In this document: piece by piece, positions 1-5,172 of the stretch
How the letters are laid out: each line of letters begins with the position of its first letter
Numbering within the stretch: position 1 is the stretch's first letter
Assembly (NCBI GenBank): GCA_024642025.1
Contig: JAHEBY010000186.1
Span: forward strand, 1 to 5,637
Reading direction: 5' to 3'
DNA from: Comamonadaceae bacterium
GTDB taxonomy: Bacteria; Pseudomonadota; Gammaproteobacteria; Burkholderiales; Burkholderiaceae_C
DNA length: 5,637 bases
Notes under the pieces: model-generated
The model's input: the letters and a program-made list of their open reading frames with translations, nothing else
Told to the model about the DNA's origin: nothing
Database searches by the model: none
Program-made: the position numbers and the translations under genes

Positions 1-388
1 CTGCATGATCGAGCGCAGACACGGGCGCATCATCAATATCGCATCCATCGCGGGGCTTGGCGGCAATCCGTCAGGCATGCAGACGATTGCCTACAACACA
101 TCCAAAGGTGCGGTTATCAATTTCACGCGTGCGCTGGGTGCTGAATGGGGCCCCCATAACATCACCGTAAACGCGATCTGCCCCGGCTTTTTTCCCAGCA
201 AGATGACGGCCGGCACGCTTAAGGCCTTGGGCGAGGAAAAGCTGGCCGCCAACGCGCCGCTCAGGCGCTTGGGCGATGATGAGGACCTCAAGGGCATCAC
301 GCTGCTGTTTGCGTCTGAGGCTGGTAAACACATTACTGGCCAATGGCTGGCGGTAGATGGTGGTGTCAGCGTAGTCTCTGGTGGCTAG
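1..388 (+). CDS. Short-chain dehydrogenase/reductase (SDR), C-terminal part only
   Basis: This is the downstream half of a classical SDR, an NAD(P)-dependent oxidoreductase acting in the cytoplasm on a hydroxyl or keto substrate I cannot identify. The reading frame is open from the first full codon at base 2 to TAG at 386-388. The true start and the N-terminal TGxxxGxG cofactor loop lie upstream of the window. Counting from the methionine at base 5, the catalytic serine is Ser14 (INIASIAG) and the YxxxK pair is Tyr30/Lys34 (AYNTSK). After these come the usual VNAICPGFF segment and a C-terminal TGQWLAVDGG that is typical of FabG-like and gluconate 5-dehydrogenase-like SDRs. The Ser-to-Tyr spacing is 16 residues, slightly longer than the usual 12-13, because of a GNPSGMQT loop. 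A PaaI-type thioesterase follows 48 bases later, so the two are probably co-transcribed. Family assignment is sure; the substrate is unknown. Confidence 0.93.
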   Translation, partial: CMIERRHGRIINIASIAGLGGNPSGMQTIAYNTSKGAVINFTRALGAEWGPHNITVNAICPGFFPSKMTAGTLKALGEEKLAANAPLRRLGDDEDLKGITLLFASEAGKHITGQWLAVDGGVSVVSGG

Positions 389-422
389 CAACTTCAAGTT
401 TGATTCGCCCGCACTGCCATCT

Positions 423-429
423 GGAAGGA
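423..429 (+). promoter_or_regulatory. Ribosome binding site of the thioesterase gene
   Basis: GGAAGGA lies seven bases before the GTG at 437. It supports that GTG as the start: no in-frame ATG occurs near this position, and the next in-frame methionine (Met19) would remove the first strand of the hotdog fold. Confidence 0.7.
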
Positions 430-436
430 ATAGCTT

Positions 437-865
437 GTGAACTTTGGCGTTGACATTCCGTTTGTGGATCACCTGGGCTTCGAATTGCGCATGTTTGAAG
501 GTGGCGCGTCGGAGATCAGGTTCACTGCAAAGCCAGAGCATCTCAACTCCTTTGGCGTCACCCATGGCGGCGCCAGCATGACATTGCTTGACGTCACCAT
601 GGCTGTCGCGGCCCGCAGCGTGCAAAAGGATATGGGCGTGGTCACCATTGAGATGAAGACCAGCTTCATGCAACCGGCCATCGGGCCGCTTGTCGCCAAG
701 GGCCGCCTTATTCATCGCACTGCGACGCTGGCCTTTACGGAGGCAACTATTTTTGACGGCAAAGACAGGCCTTGCGCTCATGCCACCGGCACGTTCAAAT
801 ACGTCAAGCGTCTGGCGACCGGTAGCAAGACCAGCCAGGGTTTGAGTGTTATATCCACGGATTGA
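437..865 (+). CDS. PaaI-type hotdog-fold thioesterase
   Basis: This 142-residue protein is probably an acyl-CoA thioesterase, cleaving acyl-CoA to free acid and CoA in the cytoplasm. The length is normal for a single hotdog domain. Asn37, the HGG at 43-45 and Asp52 (HGGASMTLLD) align with the pattern of E. coli PaaI as I recall it, where Asp in that position is the catalytic residue. The long central helix (about 44-58) is followed by beta strands containing VTIEMKTSF, VAKGRLIHR and CAHATGTFKYV, again the family order. The start is GTG at 437, supported by GGAAGGA seven bases upstream. The tail after residue 128 (RLATGSKTSQGLSVISTD) is polar and probably disordered. It sits 48 bases after an SDR gene, so its substrate may be an acyl-CoA in the same pathway, for example a stalled or non-productive thioester. 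The substrate cannot be read from sequence. Other hotdog roles, such as a dehydratase, are less likely given the HGG...D pattern. Confidence 0.9.
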   Translation: MNFGVDIPFVDHLGFELRMFEGGASEIRFTAKPEHLNSFGVTHGGASMTLLDVTMAVAARSVQKDMGVVTIEMKTSFMQPAIGPLVAKGRLIHRTATLAFTEATIFDGKDRPCAHATGTFKYVKRLATGSKTSQGLSVISTD

Positions 866-903
866 GCCCAAGGTCTAAGGAAAATAGGCCTCTAGCCCCC
901 GTC

Positions 904-941
904 CATATTGCGTAATTAGCTACATTAAATGTAGCAATATG
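904..941. promoter_or_regulatory. Nested inverted repeats, candidate operator/promoter region
   Basis: The 89-base gap 866-954 is AT-richer in its second half and holds two overlapping inverted repeats. The inner one is perfect: GCTACATT (919-926), one base, AATGTAGC (928-935). The outer one is CATATTGC (904-911) with GCAATATG (934-941), also perfect over eight bases, and shares GC at 934-935 with the inner one. This looks like a binding site for a dimeric repressor (TetR, MarR or LysR type, not distinguishable) and lies 14 bases before the start of the reductase gene at 955. No convincing -35/-10 pair can be chosen: TTGCGT at 908 with TAGCAA at 932 is weak. A transcription terminator is unlikely because no T-run follows. 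An alternative is a decayed palindromic intergenic repeat. Confidence 0.5.
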
Positions 942-954
942 AAAGACCCATGTC

Positions 955-1971
955 ATGCCTAAAAACCAGCAAATTCTTCTTGACAACCGCCCTGAGGGCG
1001 CCGCCAGCGCCAGCAACTTCAAACTCGTCACATCCGACACCCCAGACCTGCAGGATGATCAGGTCTTGGTTCGGCATCATTTCCTGAGCCTGGACCCCTA
1101 TATGCGGGGTCGCATGAACGCCGCCAAAGGCTACGCGGATCCGCAGCCACTGGGCCAGGTGATGATTGGCGGCACGGCTGGCGAAGTTATAGAGAGCCGG
1201 TCCCCAAAGTTCCCGGTGGGCGCCAAAGTAGTCGGGATGGGAGGCTGGCAGCAATACAGCGTGGTCGAAGCGGGTCAGACGGGCGCTTTGCGCAAGGTCG
1301 ATACCACGGATGTTCCCCTCAGCCACTACCTGGGCGCGGTGGGTATGCCAGGGGTTACCGCTTGGTATGGTCTGGTCAAAATCATTGAGCCCAATGTGGG
1401 CCAAACCGTGGTGGTGAGCGCAGCGACGGGCGCTGTTGGCAGCGCATTTTGTGCGCTTGCCAAGGCCCGTGGCCTGAGTGTCGTGGGTATTGCTGGTGGC
1501 CCCGAAAAGTGTAAATACGCGGTAGATGAGCTCGGGTTCGATGCCTGCATTGATTACAAAGAGCATTCGCATCCGCGTTCGCTCACCAAAGCCGTAAAAG
1601 ACGCGTGCCCAAAAGGAGTTGATGGCTATTTTGAAAACGTGGGCGGCATGGTGATGGATGCTGTCATGGCCAACATGAATGCGTTTGGCCGCATTGCCGT
1701 GTGCGGCATGATTGCCGGCTACGACGGTGCGCCGATGCCCATGAGTTACCCGGCACTGATTTTGATGAATCGTATGAAGGTGGAAGGCTTCATCGTCAGC
1801 GAACACATGGAAGTCTGGCCCGAGGCGCTCAAGGAATTGGGCATGCTCGTCGCCAGCGGCAAATTGAAACCCCGCGAGTCCATCGCCCAGGGGCTTGAGG
1901 CTGCGCCTGAAGCCTTTTTGGGCCTGCTCAAAGGCAAAAACTTTGGCAAACAGCTGGTGAAGCTGGTTTGA
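955..1971 (+). CDS. Zinc-independent medium-chain reductase, CurA / alkenal reductase type
   Basis: The product, 338 residues, is an NADPH-dependent reductase of the medium-chain (MDR) superfamily, close to E. coli CurA and to the prostaglandin/alkenal reductases that reduce the C=C bond of alpha,beta-unsaturated carbonyls. The N-terminal catalytic domain begins MPKNQQILLDNRPEG and contains the diagnostic LSLDPYMRGRM (45-54) and a GxxGGTAGEV-like segment near 67-78. The Rossmann domain has the AATGAVGS loop (156-163), then GGPEKCKYAVDELGFD (181-196) and FENVGG (226-231). The end GKQLVKL is typical. The zinc-binding cysteines of alcohol dehydrogenases are absent, as expected. The length matches the family (about 335-345). 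The ribosome site is weak (GAAAGA at 941-946), but the ATG at 955 gives the standard N-terminus. The gene follows the operator-like repeats and precedes an acyl-CoA dehydrogenase homologue by 36 bases, so it may head the operon. The native substrate is not known. Confidence 0.93.
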   Translation: MPKNQQILLDNRPEGAASASNFKLVTSDTPDLQDDQVLVRHHFLSLDPYMRGRMNAAKGYADPQPLGQVMIGGTAGEVIESRSPKFPVGAKVVGMGGWQQYSVVEAGQTGALRKVDTTDVPLSHYLGAVGMPGVTAWYGLVKIIEPNVGQTVVVSAATGAVGSAFCALAKARGLSVVGIAGGPEKCKYAVDELGFDACIDYKEHSHPRSLTKAVKDACPKGVDGYFENVGGMVMDAVMANMNAFGRIAVCGMIAGYDGAPMPMSYPALILMNRMKVEGFIVSEHMEVWPEALKELGMLVASGKLKPRESIAQGLEAAPEAFLGLLKGKNFGKQLVKLV

Positions 1972-1996
1972 CCCAAGCGGGAAGAAGCTTTATTTC

Positions 1997-2002
1997 AGGA
2001 GG
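1997..2002 (+). promoter_or_regulatory. Strong ribosome binding site of the aidB-like gene
   Basis: AGGAGG, a full match to the anti-Shine-Dalgarno, lies five bases before ATG 2008. It is the strongest ribosome site in the window and fixes the start of the acyl-CoA dehydrogenase homologue. Confidence 0.85.
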
Positions 2003-2007
2003 CACAC

Positions 2008-3687
2008 ATGCAAGCCACGCATGAGGTCTTCAATCAGCCTGAATCGCTGGTCAACTACAACCTGTTCAGTACCAACCGGGCGCTGCAGGCGGCACTCAAT
2101 TTCAATGCGCCGCAGCTGGATACCTCGGAGCTGGCTGCGCTGGGCGAGCTGTGCGGCAGCGCACACATGCAAGACCACGCGCGGCTGGCCAACATCCATG
2201 CCCCGGTATTGCAAACTCATGATCGCTTTGGCCAGCGTCTGGACAGTGTGGAGTTTCATCCCAGCTATCACGCGCTGATGGCCGCGTCGATTGGTGCCGG
2301 GCTGCACGGGGCACCCTGGGCAACAGCGGGAAACGCGGCGAAACCTGCCGATGATCTCGCTGTCAGATCCATGCCGCACACAAAACGCGCAGCGGGCTTC
2401 ATGATGTTTACCGAACTGGAACCCTCCACGCTGTGCCCAGTTTCCATGACTTATGCCGTTACGCCTGCCTTGCGGGGCAATACCGCAATTCAGGCCGACT
2501 GGAGTGCAAAATTGTCCGCCGGATCTTACGACCCTTCGCCCAGGGTTTGGCGCCACAAGTCGGGTGTGACGATGGGCATGGGTATGACCGAGAAACAAGG
2601 CGGCTCGGATGTTCGTGCCAACACTACCCGGGCCGAGCCTGATGGATCTGACGCCTGGGGTCTACGCTACGTGGTGACCGGGCACAAATGGTTTTTCTCG
2701 GCACCCATGTGTGACGCCTTCCTGATACTGGCGCAGACGCAAGCGGGTTTGTCGTGTCTTTTTTTGCCACGCATCCTCCCGGACGGTACACCCAACGCAA
2801 TTCACATACAACGCCTCAAGGACAAGCTGGGTAACAAAGCCAACGCCAGTTCCGAGGTCGAATTTCACTTCGCAATGGCCTGGCTCGTGGGCGAAGAGGG
2901 GCGCGGTGTATCCCAAATTCTGGAGATGGGCACCATGACCCGGCTCGATTGTGCACTGGGCACCAGTGGCCTGATGCGTCAGGCGCTTAGTCTGGCGCTC
3001 AATCACACGGTCCAACGCAGGGCGTTCGGCAAACCGCTGATTGAACAGCCCCTGATGCGCAATGTACTCGCTGATCTTGCTATTGAATGCGAAGCTGCTT
3101 GCGCTTTATCGATGAGGCTTGCACGGGCATTTGACTATCCGGATGACTATCACGAGCAGGCCATGGCGCGGCTGCTGACGCCGGTTGCCAAGTTCTGGGT
3201 TTGCAAACGCGGCAGTCATTTTGCACAGGAGGCGATGGAGTGCCTGGGCGGCAATGGCTATGTGGAGGAGGGTGGGCAGGGCATCATGGCCCGCATTTAT
3301 CGCGAAATGCCGCTGAACTCCATCTGGGAAGGCGCTGGCAACATCATGGCGATTGATTTGCTCCGTGCCTTGCGAAAGAGCGATTCGGTCGCCCATTTGA
3401 CCCAGGAGTTGGCGCCGGCAGCCGGGGCACACCACGCGCTGGACAGGTTGGCGAAATCGTTGCCGGCACGTATTGAGGAAATGGCTACCGAGCTGGAGGC
3501 TCGGCGGCTCGCGCAGGATGTTGCGCTCGCTGTCCAGGCTGCGCTGTTGTACCAGAGTGCACCCGGCGAAGTGTTCGGTGCGTTTTGCGACTCCCGGCTT
3601 GGTGGCAACTGGGGCCACGCATTTGGTACTTTGACCAGTGCCGTAAATTTCGACGCCATCATCCGGCGGGCCTTGCCGCAACATTAG
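2008..3687 (+). CDS. aidB: AidB-like acyl-CoA dehydrogenase family flavoprotein
   Basis: This 559-residue protein matches E. coli AidB (541 residues) over its whole length as I recall that sequence. It is an FAD-binding acyl-CoA dehydrogenase-fold protein. AidB in E. coli belongs to the adaptive response to alkylation, binds DNA through its C-terminal domain and has only weak isovaleryl-CoA dehydrogenase activity. Shared blocks are the opening THEVFNQP (4-11), the SLCPxxMT-type segment (LCPVSMT, 142-148), MGMTEKQGGSDV (191-202), GHKWFFS (225-231), LKDKLGNKANASSEVEF (270-286), QRRAFGKPLIEQPLMR (336-351) and REMPLNSIWEGAGNIM (432-447). Glu441 of WEG is in the position of the acyl-CoA dehydrogenase catalytic base. 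The C-terminal part (about 450-559) is helical and arginine-rich in places (RALRK, EARR), compatible with the AidB DNA-binding domain but not proof of it. It starts at ATG 2008 after AGGAGG. The neighbours are metabolic or detoxifying genes, not ada or alk genes, so a catabolic or stress-protective role are both possible. No damage to the key motifs is seen. Confidence 0.93.
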   Translation: MQATHEVFNQPESLVNYNLFSTNRALQAALNFNAPQLDTSELAALGELCGSAHMQDHARLANIHAPVLQTHDRFGQRLDSVEFHPSYHALMAASIGAGLHGAPWATAGNAAKPADDLAVRSMPHTKRAAGFMMFTELEPSTLCPVSMTYAVTPALRGNTAIQADWSAKLSAGSYDPSPRVWRHKSGVTMGMGMTEKQGGSDVRANTTRAEPDGSDAWGLRYVVTGHKWFFSAPMCDAFLILAQTQAGLSCLFLPRILPDGTPNAIHIQRLKDKLGNKANASSEVEFHFAMAWLVGEEGRGVSQILEMGTMTRLDCALGTSGLMRQALSLALNHTVQRRAFGKPLIEQPLMRNVLADLAIECEAACALSMRLARAFDYPDDYHEQAMARLLTPVAKFWVCKRGSHFAQEAMECLGGNGYVEEGGQGIMARIYREMPLNSIWEGAGNIMAIDLLRALRKSDSVAHLTQELAPAAGAHHALDRLAKSLPARIEEMATELEARRLAQDVALAVQAALLYQSAPGEVFGAFCDSRLGGNWGHAFGTLTSAVNFDAIIRRALPQH

Positions 3688-3730
3688 CCCCATCAAACCG
3701 GGCCTCCAAGCCCTTACCCATAGCAAACCC

Positions 3731-3736
3731 AAGGAG
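3731..3736 (+). promoter_or_regulatory. Ribosome binding site that sets the GST start
   Basis: AAGGAG lies seven bases before GTG 3744. This decides the start. The same frame is open back to an ATG at 3585 inside the preceding gene, but that would add 53 residues unlike any GST. GTG 3744 puts the first beta strand (NLILHHYPMSPFAEK) at the normal distance from the N-terminus. Confidence 0.8.
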
Positions 3737-3743
3737 CCACCGC

Positions 3744-4685
3744 GTGCCCAATCTGATCCTCCATCACTACCCGATGTCCCCATTTGCGGAAAAAATCCGC
3801 CTTGTGCTGGGTTTCAAAAAGCTGACATGGAAATCGGTCATCATCCCAACCGTCATGCCCAAACCGGACGTCGTGGCACTCACCGGGGGCTACCGCAAAA
3901 CACCCATCCTTCAAATTGGCAATGACGTTTATTGCGACACCGCGCTGATTTGTGACGTCCTCGAGCACCTGCAGCCTGAGCCAACGCTGTACCCGCCCCA
4001 CCAAAAAGGCATTGCCCGTATCCTGGCCCAGTGGGCCGATGACAAACTGTTCCCGGTCGCCATGGCCTGGAACTTCAGCCCGGCGGGTGCCGCACAAGTG
4101 TTCAAAGATGTACCGCCAGAGGTGGCGATGGCATTTGCGCAAGATCGTAGCAAGATGCGTTCCGGCCAGCCGCGCATGCAGGCTGCGGACTCGGCCGCCA
4201 CCTACCGCAGCTATCTACGGCGGCTGTCCAACATGCTGGACGAGCATGACTTCCTGCTGGGCAACGCACCTTGCGTCGCCGATTTTTCAGCCTACCACCC
4301 GCTGTGGTTTACCCGGACGATAGCCACGGTGAACGCTGGCATTCTGGACGCCACGCCATCGGTCCTGGCGTGGATGGATCGCATGACTGCATTGGGGCAT
4401 GGTGCAGTCGAGAACTATTCCGCTACACGATCAATAGCTGACTGTTCCCAATCGACCGGGGCTAACAGTCTAAATGATTCAATATTTCAGGATGAACACG
4501 GGCTGGCACTGGGCAGCCGCGTGAGTATTGTTGCGGAGTCCTTTGGGCCGGAAGCGACCGAGGGCGAATTGGTAGCGGCCACCCGCACTCGCTATACGTT
4601 GCGCCGAACCGATGAACGTGCCGGTGTGGTGCATGTTCACTTTCCGCGAATTGGCTACGTGCTTAAAGCCGCTCAGCCGGCATGA
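3744..4685 (+). CDS. Glutathione S-transferase family protein with C-terminal extension
   Basis: The product is 313 residues from the GTG start. The N-terminal thioredoxin-like domain (about 3-80) shows HHYPMSPFAEKIRLVLGFK (7-25), Ser12 as the possible active-site residue, the cis-proline Pro54 in RKTPIL and CDTALI (64-69), where Asp65-Thr66 replaces the usual Glu/Gln-Ser that holds the glutathione gamma-glutamyl group. The all-helical domain (about 86-225) includes LLGNAPCVADFSAYHPLW (171-188), with Asp180 in the conserved helix-capping position. GSTs usually end near residue 210-230. Here a polar linker (226-250) leads to a beta-rich segment of about 60 residues (253-313) with VSIVAESFG, EGELVAATRTRYTLRRTDERAG and VHVHFPRIGYVL, perhaps a small barrel. 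I recall similar extended GSTs in Burkholderiales but know no function. The catalytic role (glutathione conjugation, reduction or isomerisation) is inferred only from the family. The stop overlaps the next start by four bases, so translation is probably coupled. Confidence 0.9.
   Translation: MPNLILHHYPMSPFAEKIRLVLGFKKLTWKSVIIPTVMPKPDVVALTGGYRKTPILQIGNDVYCDTALICDVLEHLQPEPTLYPPHQKGIARILAQWADDKLFPVAMAWNFSPAGAAQVFKDVPPEVAMAFAQDRSKMRSGQPRMQAADSAATYRSYLRRLSNMLDEHDFLLGNAPCVADFSAYHPLWFTRTIATVNAGILDATPSVLAWMDRMTALGHGAVENYSATRSIADCSQSTGANSLNDSIFQDEHGLALGSRVSIVAESFGPEATEGELVAATRTRYTLRRTDERAGVVHVHFPRIGYVLKAAQPA
4429..4484. repeat. Hairpin flanked by short direct repeats inside the GST linker
   Basis: TCAATA occurs at 4431-4436 and again at 4479-4484, exactly 48 bases apart and in the same codon phase, within the slightly longer near-repeats GATCAATA and GATTCAATA. 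Between them is an inverted repeat: GACTGTT (4440-4446) with AACAGTC (4464-4470). CCC/GGG can pair further inside if two bases bulge. The stretch encodes a Ser/Asn-rich linker (230-247) between the GST helical domain and the C-terminal extension. It may be an old miniature insertion that kept the frame, but repeats this short can also arise by chance. Confidence 0.4.
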
Positions 4686-5146
4686 TCTCCTGGAAGTTTG
4701 TTCCGTTTGATGGCCTCAGTCTGCGCGAATTACATGATCTGCTGCAACTTCGCGCCGAGGTATTCGTCGTTGAACAGAACTGCGTGTTTCAGGACATCGA
4801 TGGTGCAGACGGTGACGCCATGCACCTGCTTGGCACACAAGTGGTGGACGGCTCCGTCACACTGGTAGCGTATGCAAGATGCTTTGCGGCAGGTGTCAAA
4901 TATCCCGAGGCCAGCATCGGCCGCGTGGTGACGAAGAGTCTCATACGCGGCAGCGGCGCGGGTCATTTGCTGATACAACAGGCGTTGCAGTCGGTTGCCG
5001 CGCAATGGGGTATGCAGCCCATTCGTATTGGTGCGCAGGCGCAGCTTGCCAGCTTCTACGGCCGCCACGGGTTTGTCGATGTTGGCAAGCCGTATGTGGA
5101 AGACGGCATTGACCATATCGAAATGCTGTGGCGACCCTCAATGTGA
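4682..5146 (+). CDS. elaA: ElaA-like GNAT N-acetyltransferase
   Basis: This 154-residue protein belongs to the GNAT family, which moves an acetyl group from acetyl-CoA to an amine. Its pattern matches E. coli ElaA (about 153 residues), whose physiological substrate is not established to my knowledge. The ElaA signature LLQLRAEVFVVEQNCVFQDIDG (20-41) is nearly identical in layout to the E. coli protein. It is followed by LVAYARCF (61-68), SIGRVVTKSLIRGSGAG (78-94) and RIGAQAQLASFYGRHGF (115-131). Arg89-x-x-Gly92-x-Gly94 is the GNAT pyrophosphate-binding R/Q-x-x-G-x-G/A motif, and Tyr126 sits in the conserved FYxxxGF segment. The close VEDGIDHIEM (139-148) is also ElaA-like. ATG 4682 overlaps the GST stop as ATGA, so the gene probably depends on translational coupling; no strong Shine-Dalgarno site is seen before it. 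An SDR gene follows after 26 bases. The reason for its place in this operon is unclear. Confidence 0.93.
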   Translation: MISWKFVPFDGLSLRELHDLLQLRAEVFVVEQNCVFQDIDGADGDAMHLLGTQVVDGSVTLVAYARCFAAGVKYPEASIGRVVTKSLIRGSGAGHLLIQQALQSVAAQWGMQPIRIGAQAQLASFYGRHGFVDVGKPYVEDGIDHIEMLWRPSM

Positions 5147-5162
5147 AACCAATTTGATCCCT

Positions 5163-5166
5163 GGAG
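5163..5166 (+). promoter_or_regulatory. Ribosome binding site of the second SDR gene
   Basis: GGAG lies six bases before GTG 5173, separated by CTTTTT. It supports the GTG start, which gives the usual SDR N-terminus with the glycine motif beginning at residue 13. Confidence 0.6.
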
Positions 5167-5172
5167 CTTTTT

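Noticed and set aside
71..871. Long open frame on the - strand (266 codons) opposite the first SDR and thioesterase
   Set aside because: It runs antisense to two genes with clear family motifs, its translation shows no recognisable domain and is rich in His/Arg/Ala as expected of a shadow frame, and it has no ribosome site that I can support.
914..937. AATT...GCAA resembling the Ada-regulated promoter element AATTnnnnnnGCAA
   Set aside because: The two halves are 16 bases apart instead of 6, so this does not fit the known spacing; the bases are better explained by the inverted repeats.
925..1806. Long open frame on the - strand (293 codons) opposite the CurA-like reductase
   Set aside because: It is antisense to a gene matching its family end to end; the His-rich translation is the usual by-product of GC-rich third positions on the other strand.
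1976..1990. AAGC...GCTT hairpin after the reductase gene as a terminator
   Set aside because: The stem is only 4 bp, has no T-run after it, and the next gene follows within 36 bases.
3700..3715. GGGC-CTCCAA-GCCC as a terminator after the AidB-like gene
   Set aside because: A 4-bp stem without a following T-run is too weak; the stretch reads as an ordinary 56-base intergenic gap leading to a ribosome site.
3585..3743. Possible 53-residue N-terminal extension of the GST from ATG 3585
   Set aside because: This ATG is inside the AidB-like gene in another frame, the added residues do not look like a GST, and AAGGAG before GTG 3744 gives a normal start.
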